Shown here: positions 1 to 5,835 of the stretch, one piece after another
Numbering within the stretch: position 1 is the stretch's first letter
How the letters are laid out: the number at the start of each line of letters is the position of its first letter
Origin: Chloroflexota bacterium
GTDB lineage: Bacteria > Chloroflexota > UBA5177 > JANWHV01
NCBI GenBank assembly: GCA_028287725.1
Contig: JAQBPC010000367.1
Location: forward strand, 1 to 5,835
Direction: 5' to 3'
Length of the DNA stretch: 5,835 nucleotides
Notes under the pieces: generated by a model
What the model saw: the letters and a program-made list of their open reading frames with translations, nothing else
Told to the model about the DNA's origin: nothing
Database searches by the model: none
Program-made: the position numbers and the translations under genes

Positions 1-2696
1 ACGTTCGCAATATCGAGGCCGTTTTCAATAATCGTGCTACAAACCAGAATGTCGTACTTCTTATCAGCGAACTCGAACATGATTTTCTCGAGCTCGCCGT
101 CCGGCATCTGCCCATGGGCAATAGCAATGCGCGCACTCGGCACGAGGTATCGGAGCCGCTCCGTAATCGCCTCAATCGTCTGGACTCGATTGTGCACGAA
201 ATAGATCTGGCCGCCTCGGTCGATCTCGCGCAAGATGGCGTCCCGGATATGGTGCTCTTCAAACGGCTCAAGAAATGTCTTGATAGGAAGGCGTCCTTCC
301 GGGGCCGTGGCGATAACACTGAGATCCCTGACCTGCATAAGGCCCATGTGCAGGCTACGCGGTATCGGGGTCGCCGATAGCGTTAACACATCGATGTCGC
401 GGCGCATCTGCTTCAGCAACTCTTTATGCTTTACGCCGAAGCGTTGCTCCTCGTCGATTACCAGCAAGCCAAGCTTCGGAAACTGCACATCCTTCTGCAG
501 CAGCCGGTGCGTGCCGACGGCGATATCAATCGTTCCGTCGCGAATTCCGTCGACAACCTTTTGCTGCTCCGCTTTCGAATGGAACCTGCTCAGCACGCCG
601 ACGCGAACCGGAAAAGCCTGCATCCGTTCCCGGAACGTGTTGAAATGCTGCTGAGCAAGGATCGTCGTCGGCACAAGCACCGCTACTTGCTTCCCATCCA
701 TCACGGCCTTGAAGGCAGCACGAAGCGCCACTTCGGTCTTGCCGTAACCGACGTCGCCACAGACGAGCCGGTCCATTGGCCGCGAGCGCTCCATGTCGTC
801 TTTCACGTCGACGATGGCCTGCGCCTGGTCGACCGTCTCCTCAAATGGGAAGGCCGCCTCAAGCTCGCGCTGCCAGTGCCCGTCCGCCGAGAACGCATGA
901 CCGCCTGCCTTCTCTCTAAAGCGATAGAGATCGAGCAGCTCTCGGGCTATAGCCTCGACCGACTCCCTCACCTTGGCCTTCGCACGGGTCCACTCCTGCG
1001 TGCCAAGGTGGCTCAGTGCGGGCGTCTCCTCGCCCATGCCTCGGAACTTTGTGATGCGGTCAAGCTGGTCGGTTGGGACGTAGAGCCTGTCAGTGCCCGA
1101 GTACTGCAAGTCCAGGTACTCGCGCTCCGCCTTGCCGCTTCCCATCTTGACCACGCCTTCGAAGCGGCCGATGCCGTGCTCGATGTGGACCACAAAGTCG
1201 CCGGGCGCGAAATCAAGCGCGAAGTTCGCATCTGCTTCACGACGGAATCGAGCGGCAGCCCTCGGTCGCACCCAGCCTGCTACCTCGGCATCGGTAAAGA
1301 TGACGAAGTGAGCGTTCGGAGCTGTCCACCCTTCCGGTATTTGCCCCGGAACCGCGACGATTGTCCCACGATCCGGTAGCACCTCGAGCGTGGCTACCTC
1401 TTCAACCGGCACGTTCGCCTCGCGCAGCAGCTCGACCAGTCGTTGCTCCTGCAGCGAGACAATAACTACTCGTTCTTGTTGCTTCCGGAGCTCGTCGCAG
1501 TCCTCCACAAACCGCTTCAGGCTACCCGCGTACGAGGGCGCCATACGGAAGGCGTTTCCCGCCCCCAGGTCTATACCGCCGGCAATTGCGCGGTTATGCC
1601 ACTCTAGCCTCGGCAGCATCTCAATCTCGTCCCATACCTGCGGAAGTTCGAGGAGCGGGAAGAGCAAGCCGGGTGGAATCTCGCCACGACCAACTAGCTC
1701 GTTGTTTAACTCGTGGGCCTGGTCCGTCAACTCCTGCATAGTCCGCTTCAGGCTTGTCGGGTCGTCTAAAAACAGAACTGCCGACTGGTCCAGGTAAGCA
1801 AGTAGCGAGACGCGTGGATCGGTGAGATACGGCGTGTAGAACTCAAGGCCGTCAAAAGGTACACCAGATTTAAGCGAGCGGAGCTCTTCCTCCCATTGCA
1901 CGCGTATATGCGGGAGACAAGTCGAACAATCAAGCGCGCTCAACCGCGCCAGAACTTCGTCACTGGCCGGCAATATAAATGGATGAACCGGGCCAATCGA
2001 GAATGACGAGACCGGTCCGATAGATCGTTGCGTCGCCGGGTCGAATTGGCGGAGCGAATCGATCTCGGAGCCGATCAGCTCTATCCGAACAGGCCAGTCA
2101 GCCTCGGCTGGGAAAATGTCGATTATGCCACCGCGGCGGCAGTATTGACCTGGGCTTTGCACCACGCTGACGTTGACATAGCCCATCGATTGCCATGCTG
2201 CGAGGTCGGCAGTAATGGACATGCGGCCCTGCACCTCAAGAGTCCGCGACAAATTCCTATAGGTGCGCGGATCCTGCAACGGTTGGAGCAATGCACGCCC
2301 CGGCGCGATCGCCACCACCGGTGCACCGCTGGCCAGCGCCTCAAGCACGGCCTGGCGCTGCTGCACAATTGAGGATTCAGGGACGGCTCGCTCGTACGGC
2401 AGCGCTTCTAACGCCGGGAACGGCAGGACCGGCGTCTTTGGCGAGACCCAGTAGCGTAATTCGTCGGCCCATGTCGCAGCTTGCTCGGGGTCGGACGTTA
2501 CGATGAGAAACTGACGGCCCTGTTTGCCATGTCCATGAGATTGAACGGCAGCCGCCAGCGCGGGCTCGGCCGACCGCGGGGCGCCATGAACAGCGGCAAT
2601 TCCCCGCGTCTGGAGCACACTGAGCAGTTCACGGACCTCGGTTGTGTCGCACAGGTGCGTAACAAGTGGGTGGAGATTGCCTGGTGAGCTAGCCAT
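1..2696 (-). CDS. mfd: Transcription-repair coupling factor Mfd (partial, C-terminus off the left edge)
   Basis: Mfd is an ATP-driven DNA translocase that binds stalled RNA polymerase, pushes it off and recruits UvrA to start nucleotide excision repair. My translation runs 898 codons from ATG 2696 with no stop. The N-terminal third is UvrB-like, with GGIIDIFP at residues 189-196. The CarD-like RNA-polymerase-interacting domain begins near residue 496 (FAPGDFVVHIEHGIGRF). The SF2 translocase core follows: Walker A GDVGYGKTE at 647-655, Walker B DEEQ at 748-751, motif III SATPIPR at 774-780, and motif V STIIENGLDIAN at the window edge. Motif VI and the C-terminal TRCF domain, about 250 residues in a usual ~1150-residue protein, lie outside. 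The start is fixed by a near-perfect Shine-Dalgarno sequence. The ATG lies inside the last codons of pth (8-base overlap), so translational coupling is likely. No frameshift was found. In motif V the usual DIP reads DIA. Confidence 0.97.
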   Translation of the reverse strand, partial: MASSPGNLHPLVTHLCDTTEVRELLSVLQTRGIAAVHGAPRSAEPALAAAVQSHGHGKQGRQFLIVTSDPEQAATWADELRYWVSPKTPVLPFPALEALPYERAVPESSIVQQRQAVLEALASGAPVVAIAPGRALLQPLQDPRTYRNLSRTLEVQGRMSITADLAAWQSMGYVNVSVVQSPGQYCRRGGIIDIFPAEADWPVRIELIGSEIDSLRQFDPATQRSIGPVSSFSIGPVHPFILPASDEVLARLSALDCSTCLPHIRVQWEEELRSLKSGVPFDGLEFYTPYLTDPRVSLLAYLDQSAVLFLDDPTSLKRTMQELTDQAHELNNELVGRGEIPPGLLFPLLELPQVWDEIEMLPRLEWHNRAIAGGIDLGAGNAFRMAPSYAGSLKRFVEDCDELRKQQERVVIVSLQEQRLVELLREANVPVEEVATLEVLPDRGTIVAVPGQIPEGWTAPNAHFVIFTDAEVAGWVRPRAAARFRREADANFALDFAPGDFVVHIEHGIGRFEGVVKMGSGKAEREYLDLQYSGTDRLYVPTDQLDRITKFRGMGEETPALSHLGTQEWTRAKAKVRESVEAIARELLDLYRFREKAGGHAFSADGHWQRELEAAFPFEETVDQAQAIVDVKDDMERSRPMDRLVCGDVGYGKTEVALRAAFKAVMDGKQVAVLVPTTILAQQHFNTFRERMQAFPVRVGVLSRFHSKAEQQKVVDGIRDGTIDIAVGTHRLLQKDVQFPKLGLLVIDEEQRFGVKHKELLKQMRRDIDVLTLSATPIPRSLHMGLMQVRDLSVIATAPEGRLPIKTFLEPFEEHHIRDAILREIDRGGQIYFVHNRVQTIEAITERLRYLVPSARIAIAHGQMPDGELEKIMFEFADKKYDILVCSTIIENGLDIAN

Positions 2697-3369
2697 TGTC
2701 CACCTCCTTACCGCGCACTCCTGCCGGAGCATTTGCCACTGCTACGGGCTTAGGGGCTACAGCAGGAACTCGGATATCGCCACGCCCATTGAATTCGTTC
2801 ATCGCGATACGCACGCCTGTTTCAATTGCGGTCTGTATGATGCGGCAGGCAAAGTCACAAACCAACGCGAGGTCAGCTGCTTCGCCGGCATCGAAAGGCG
2901 CCAGGACCCATTCGATCGGATCGCCTTGCACCGGCCGGCCGATGCCGATCCGCAGTCGTGGATACTCGCCTGTTCCAAGTTCAGCAGCGATCGATCGAAG
3001 GCCGTTGTGTCCTCCGGTGCTTCCATCGGGTCGCAGGCGCTGTCTCCCGAACGGCAGGTCAAGGTCGTCGCTCACGACAAGTATGGACGCCGGAGAAATG
3101 CGCAGGCGGGCAGCAATCGACTTCACGGCCTGCCCGCTTAAGTTCATGAATGTCAAAGGCTTCACAAGCACTATCTCCTGGCCATCGACGACCACCGTTG
3201 CGGTAGCCGCGAGGCGGTCCTCTCGCCAGGGAGAGCCTTTGAGCCGCTTATGGAGATCGTCGAGCACCATGAAGCCGATGTTATGACGGGTGTGAACGTA
3301 GCGCCTTCCTGGGTTGCCGAGTCCGACAATGAGCTTTATCTGGACATTAGTATTTGCAGGTTCGTTCAT
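2689..3369 (-). CDS. pth: Peptidyl-tRNA hydrolase
   Basis: Pth cleaves the ester bond of peptidyl-tRNAs that drop off ribosomes, which frees tRNA for reuse; it acts in the cytoplasm. The 226-residue product carries the family signatures in order: KLIVGLGNPG at 12-21 with N19, RHN at 28-30 with the catalytic H29, FMNLSG at 74-79 with N76, SDDLDLP at 100-106 with D101, and GGHNGL at 119-124 with H121 and N122. These match the E. coli substrate and catalytic positions N10, H20, N68, D93, H113 and N114. The core ends near residue 195. A tail of about 30 residues rich in Ala, Pro and Val makes it longer than the ~194-residue E. coli enzyme. ATG 3369 is the only plausible start near the GLGNPG motif, but no convincing Shine-Dalgarno sequence precedes it. 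The TAG stop at 2691-2689 lies within the start of mfd. Confidence 0.97.
   Translation of the reverse strand: MNEPANTNVQIKLIVGLGNPGRRYVHTRHNIGFMVLDDLHKRLKGSPWREDRLAATATVVVDGQEIVLVKPLTFMNLSGQAVKSIAARLRISPASILVVSDDLDLPFGRQRLRPDGSTGGHNGLRSIAAELGTGEYPRLRIGIGRPVQGDPIEWVLAPFDAGEAADLALVCDFACRIIQTAIETGVRIAMNEFNGRGDIRVPAVAPKPVAVANAPAGVRGKEVDNG
2701..2709 (-). promoter_or_regulatory. Strong Shine-Dalgarno sequence for mfd
   Basis: Read on the minus strand this is AAGGAGGTG, almost fully complementary to the usual 3' end of 16S rRNA. Its AGGAGG core ends six bases before the mfd ATG at 2696. It lies inside the 3' end of pth, so mfd can recruit ribosomes itself even though it overlaps the upstream gene. 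It decides the mfd start. Confidence 0.9.
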
Positions 3370-3423
3370 CTTATGTCTTTGACTATCTTTAGCTTCAATG
3401 CAGGATGATTGCGTTGCGTACAG
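3370..3423 (-). other. 54-base rsmA-pth intergenic gap
   Basis: This is the only clear intergenic spacer in the window. I see no stable hairpin followed by a T-run, so no intrinsic terminator, which fits co-transcription of rsmA and pth. I also see no AGGAGG-like sequence in front of the pth ATG. A TTGAAG and CATAAG pair with 17-base spacing is present on the minus strand, but the second hexamer abuts the ATG and is unlikely to be a working promoter. Confidence 0.6.
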
Positions 3424-4350
3424 TTACGTTACAGAATCGATTGACGTGCGCATTGATTTCGGTAAATGTTCAATGTCTCGCCTCAGTGCCAAGGACAGAG
3501 CACGCCATTCAGCGATACTCAACGTCTCGGCCCGGCGCGTTCGCTCAACGCCAACCTGTGCGAGCGCTTCGTCAATTACGACGCCAGAGTTTGGCAAAGC
3601 ACGATCCAGCGCATTGTGAATCATCTTGCGTTTCGAGCCGAATCCTGCCCTCACTATTGTAAAGAAATATGGAAGCTCGCCTTCAGGGACCGGCAACTCC
3701 TCATGCACCGTCAGCCGGATGATCGTCGAAGCGACTTCAGGTGCCGGCATGAACGATGTCGCCGGCACGTGTCGTATGATCTCGACGTTCGCATACAACT
3801 GAGAGAACACCGAGAGCGCACTCATCTTGCCGGGAGCTGCTGCCAGCCGTTCCCCAACCTCCCGCTGCACCATCAAGACTAATGTCTTCGGCCGATGCGC
3901 TCCTTCGAGAAAAAGGCGAAGAATTGGCGCCGTAATATAGTAAGGAATATTCGCAACGACGGAAAAGTCGCTTCGAACGTCGAGAATTTCTCCCAGGTTG
4001 GTATGAAGCACGTTGCCTTCGCGGACCTGAACATTAGGGTATTCGGCTGTCCGCGCCGCCGCGATCCGTGCCATAGCTTCGTCAAGCTCTAGCGCGACCA
4101 CCTGGGCATTCGTCTCTGCAAGCGCCCGAGTGAGTGTGCCGATGCCGGGCCCCACTTCCAGCACCTGCTGGCCGGGCGAAAGGTCGGCTGCACGAACAAC
4201 CGACTCCAACGCTTCGCTATCTATCAAGAAATTTTGGCCGAGCTGTTCGCGCGGATGCACATGGTATGTGCGTAAGATTGAACGCGTTTCCTGTGCAAGA
4301 TTTGTATGCGCGCCAACCCTGGTTGACGATTGGGGACGTGGGTTATTCAC
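3424..4350 (-). CDS. rsmA: 16S rRNA (adenine-N6,N6)-dimethyltransferase RsmA/KsgA
   Basis: RsmA dimethylates two adjacent adenines in the helix 45 loop of 16S rRNA (A1518 and A1519 in E. coli) using S-adenosylmethionine, a late checkpoint in 30S subunit assembly. The 308-residue product shows motif X GQNFLID at 38-44, motif I LEVGPGIGTLT at 64-74, acidic motif II ALELD at 86-90 with E88, and motif IV NIPYYIT at 134-140, the catalytic motif. A helical C-terminal domain follows from roughly residue 210. The motif III position, normally Asp in a GDAL/QDIL-like context, reads EGNVL with N113. The start is GTG at 4350, overlapping the rdgB TGA as GTGA, with no other in-frame start before motif X except GTG at codon 31. 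The local Shine-Dalgarno is poor (AAAGG touches the start; AGG lies further up), so coupling to rdgB translation is likely. The N-terminal extension of about 37 residues is slightly long for the family. Erm-type resistance methylases share these motifs, but the housekeeping context favours RsmA. Confidence 0.95.
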   Translation of the reverse strand: MNNPRPQSSTRVGAHTNLAQETRSILRTYHVHPREQLGQNFLIDSEALESVVRAADLSPGQQVLEVGPGIGTLTRALAETNAQVVALELDEAMARIAAARTAEYPNVQVREGNVLHTNLGEILDVRSDFSVVANIPYYITAPILRLFLEGAHRPKTLVLMVQREVGERLAAAPGKMSALSVFSQLYANVEIIRHVPATSFMPAPEVASTIIRLTVHEELPVPEGELPYFFTIVRAGFGSKRKMIHNALDRALPNSGVVIDEALAQVGVERTRRAETLSIAEWRALSLALRRDIEHLPKSMRTSIDSVT

Positions 4351-4967
4351 CCTTTCAGTGTACCTGTACCGGGGCTTTTCTGCCGCAAAGCATGTAGTAG
4401 CCGGCGGACAGCCTTCCCACGGTGGCCAACCGTGTCCTTTTGTTCGGGCGTCAGTTTAGAAACGGTCGTTCCATAGCTCGGCACGATGAAAACGGGATCA
4501 TATCCAAAGCCCGTACTTCCCTCATGCGGCTCCGCCGCTACTTCGCCGTAGCACATCCCGGTCGCAATGATAGGTTCGTCGCTAGGCCCGGCGAGCACAA
4601 GCGTGCAGACGTAATGTGCGGTACGCTTAGGCGGTGGAATATCCCTCATCTGGTCCAGGAGATACGTAACCCGCCCCGCATCGTCAAGATAGGGCGGACC
4701 AAATCGAGCGCTACGCACGCCAGGAGCGCCTGCTAAGGCGTCTACGCAGATGCCGGAGTCATCAGCAAGAGCAGGTATGCTGTACGCTTCCATGTAGGCG
4801 AGCGCCTTCAGCATGGCATTCTCCAGAAATGTCTGTCCGGTTTCAGGTACGTTGAGTGGTGCGGGACCACTGCCTCCAGGCCCCATGACCCTGATACCGG
4901 AGCCCAAGAACAGGCGATTAAACTCCTCAATTTTGTGCGGATTCGTCGAAGCAAGAAGTATTTCCAT
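4347..4967 (-). CDS. rdgB: RdgB/HAM1-type XTP/dITP pyrophosphatase
   Basis: This house-cleaning enzyme hydrolyses non-canonical purine nucleotides (ITP, dITP, XTP) to monophosphates plus pyrophosphate, which keeps deaminated bases out of DNA and RNA. From ATG 4967 the product is 206 residues, close to the family norm of about 200. Motifs: substrate-binding STNPHKIEEF at 7-16, TFLENAMLKA at 46-55, the catalytic/metal motif ADDSG at 68-72, GVRSARF at 83-89, GFGYDPVF at 153-160, and HRGKA at 182-186. The Ser that usually precedes this His-Arg pair is Gly181. The reading frame stays open upstream to an ATG at 5114, but ATG 4967 begins exactly where family members do (MEILLASTN) and has GGAGGG eight bases upstream. 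ATG 4973 is only two bases from that site and less likely. It is first in the leftward gene set and overlaps rsmA by four bases. Confidence 0.95.
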   Translation of the reverse strand: MEILLASTNPHKIEEFNRLFLGSGIRVMGPGGSGPAPLNVPETGQTFLENAMLKALAYMEAYSIPALADDSGICVDALAGAPGVRSARFGPPYLDDAGRVTYLLDQMRDIPPPKRTAHYVCTLVLAGPSDEPIIATGMCYGEVAAEPHEGSTGFGYDPVFIVPSYGTTVSKLTPEQKDTVGHRGKAVRRLLHALRQKSPGTGTLKG

Positions 4968-5835
4968 ATGCATCACCCTCCAAAGAGCCAGAATTATGCC
5001 GAGCCGAACGTGCACGCAGTGATAGATCAGGTAATCGGTGTTTATGTGCACATACCGTTCTGTCAGTATCGCTGCTCGTACTGTGATTTTGCTACTTATG
5101 CCGACCAAGACCATCTTATGACGTCGTACGTCGATGCCGTCATTTCTGAGCTCGCCCTGAGAACTACGCCGGGCGATCGGCGGAACGTATCGACGATATT
5201 CTTTGGCGGCGGCACGCCGAGCCGCTTACCTGTTCACGATCTTCGGCGAATTCTTGACGCGTTGCATACCTCGTTCGAAATCTCCCCGACCGCGGAGATC
5301 ACGCTTGAAGCGAACCCAGGTACGCTGGACCTCGCGCACATGCGAGACCTTCGGGCTGCAGGCATTTCACGCCTGAGCGTCGGTGTTCAAACACTAAATA
5401 ACGATATACTCTTACGACTGAACCGGATCCATGACGCGGAGCAGGCAATCCTCACCTTGCAACGCGCACATGAGGCCGGTTTCGATAGCGTCAATGCCGA
5501 TCTAATCTTCGGGCTTCCAGGCCAAGATCGCGCTGACTGGGAGCAGACCCTGACTGGCGTGCTTGCCGCCGAACCAGACCATCTTTCCATATACGGCCTG
5601 ATTGTTGAGCCGGGCACCTTACTGCGCAGGCAGGTGGTCAGCGGTAAAGTCCGACTGCCAAGTGAAGACGATGCTGCCGACATGTACGAGCGCACGCGCG
5701 AGGTCTTAAGTGCAAATGGCTATGTGCAGTACGAGGTTTCAAACTGGGCGCGCCCGGGTCACCAATGCCGGCACAATCTAATCTACTGGGAACATGATCC
5801 GTATCTCGGCATCGGTCTCTCATCCCATAGCTACA
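4968..5835 (+). CDS. hemW: HemW, radical-SAM-family heme chaperone (partial, C-terminus off the right edge)
   Basis: HemW is a HemN-like radical SAM protein. Characterised members bind heme and hand it to respiratory proteins and lack coproporphyrinogen oxidase activity. About 289 of a usual ~380 codons are present. Numbering from ATG 4968, the [4Fe-4S] motif CQYRCSYC (CX3CX2C) uses C32, C36 and C39, and is followed by DF where true HemN has a fourth Cys. Then come GGGTPS at 80-85, EANPG at 114-118, LSVGVQ at 136-141, DLIFGLPGQ at 178-186, and CRHNLIYW at 267-274, whose HNxxYW is typical of HemW. The start is uncertain. ATG 4968 gives about 24 residues before GVYVHIPFC with only a weak AAGAAG upstream. 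GTG 5010 or GTG 5019 would give a family-typical short N-terminus but have no Shine-Dalgarno sequence. It is divergent from rdgB. Confidence 0.93.
   Translation, partial: MHHPPKSQNYAEPNVHAVIDQVIGVYVHIPFCQYRCSYCDFATYADQDHLMTSYVDAVISELALRTTPGDRRNVSTIFFGGGTPSRLPVHDLRRILDALHTSFEISPTAEITLEANPGTLDLAHMRDLRAAGISRLSVGVQTLNNDILLRLNRIHDAEQAILTLQRAHEAGFDSVNADLIFGLPGQDRADWEQTLTGVLAAEPDHLSIYGLIVEPGTLLRRQVVSGKVRLPSEDDAADMYERTREVLSANGYVQYEVSNWARPGHQCRHNLIYWEHDPYLGIGLSSHSY
4976..4981 (-). promoter_or_regulatory. Shine-Dalgarno sequence for rdgB
   Basis: Read on the minus strand this is GGAGGG followed by TGATGCAT and then ATG 4967, a spacing of eight bases. It selects ATG 4967 over the nearby ATG 4973 and over the upstream open frame. 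If hemW starts at ATG 4968, this site is also antisense to hemW codons 3-5. Confidence 0.8.

Noticed and set aside
426..1379. A 317-codon open frame on the plus strand, opposite mfd
   Set aside because: It lies fully antisense to well-supported Mfd codons spanning the RID domain and the start of the translocase core. Its translation shows no recognisable domain, and long antisense frames are common opposite GC-rich genes.
2696..3286. A 196-codon open frame on the plus strand opposite pth
   Set aside because: It is antisense to Pth codons that carry all the catalytic motifs. The translation is Pro/Ser/Arg-rich and unrecognisable.
3370..3398. Promoter-like TTGAAG (3398-3393) and CATAAG (3375-3370) with 17-base spacing before pth
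   Set aside because: Each hexamer matches only 4 of 6 consensus bases, and the -10-like hexamer directly abuts the pth ATG, so transcription would start inside the gene.
4933..4961. TTGTGC and AAGTAT with 17-base spacing as a hemW promoter within rdgB
   Set aside because: Each hexamer matches only about half of the consensus, which is no better than chance.
4993..4998. CATAAT on the minus strand as a -10 element for rdgB
   Set aside because: No hexamer resembling TTGACA was found 15-19 bases upstream and there is no extended -10 TG, so a chance match is likely.
4968..5114. Upstream extension of the rdgB frame by 49 codons to ATG 5114
   Set aside because: The extension is antisense to the conserved HemW N-terminus and Fe-S motif and has no family similarity. 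The ATG at 4967 has a good ribosome binding site and a family-typical N-terminus.
5387..5695. A 102-codon open frame on the minus strand within hemW
   Set aside because: It is a shadow of the well-supported HemW reading frame, with Ser/Arg-rich composition and no domain signature.
1..5835. Search by eye for tRNA genes, CRISPR-like repeats, inverted repeats of insertion sequences and riboswitches
   Set aside because: Nearly every base falls in five well-supported coding genes. No repeated units, IS ends or tRNA-like cloverleaf were seen, so no previously undescribed system is claimed.

Overview
This window is an ordinary, gene-dense stretch of bacterial housekeeping DNA. I see no mobile element, CRISPR array, RNA gene or unrecognised gene system. 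By eye the base composition is moderately GC-rich (roughly mid-to-upper 50s percent; not counted). The proteins look bacterial throughout. The pth-to-mfd succession resembles the Firmicutes order (in Bacillus subtilis pth/spoVC lies just upstream of mfd, with ksgA further upstream). Sequence flavour, such as DEEQ in Mfd, made me think of Chloroflexota or another deep-branching Gram-positive-like lineage. That assignment is a low-confidence impression, not a demonstrated fact.

Layout. Four genes run leftward on the minus strand in the order rdgB, rsmA, pth, mfd. They are tightly packed: rdgB and rsmA overlap by 4 bases (GTGA), rsmA and pth are separated by 54 bases, and pth and mfd overlap by 8 bases. 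I see no terminator between them, so they probably form one transcription unit. The mfd gene is cut by the left edge after about 898 codons. To the right, hemW runs divergently on the plus strand and is cut by the right edge after about 289 codons. The two divergent genes may start back to back inside one CATATG palindrome, which leaves no intergenic space for a promoter. Essentially the whole window is coding; the only clear gap is 3370-3423.

Function. The leftward unit combines removal of non-canonical purine nucleotides (RdgB), 16S rRNA maturation (RsmA), recycling of stalled peptidyl-tRNA (Pth) and rescue of stalled RNA polymerase coupled to DNA repair (Mfd). All four serve the fidelity and upkeep of information processing. 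HemW is a radical-SAM-family heme chaperone and is not obviously tied to that theme. The points worth a second look are small: the abutting rdgB/hemW starts, an Asp-to-Asn change in the SAM-binding motif of RsmA, a Ser-to-Gly change in the conserved SHR motif of RdgB, and the uneven quality of the ribosome binding sites along the operon.
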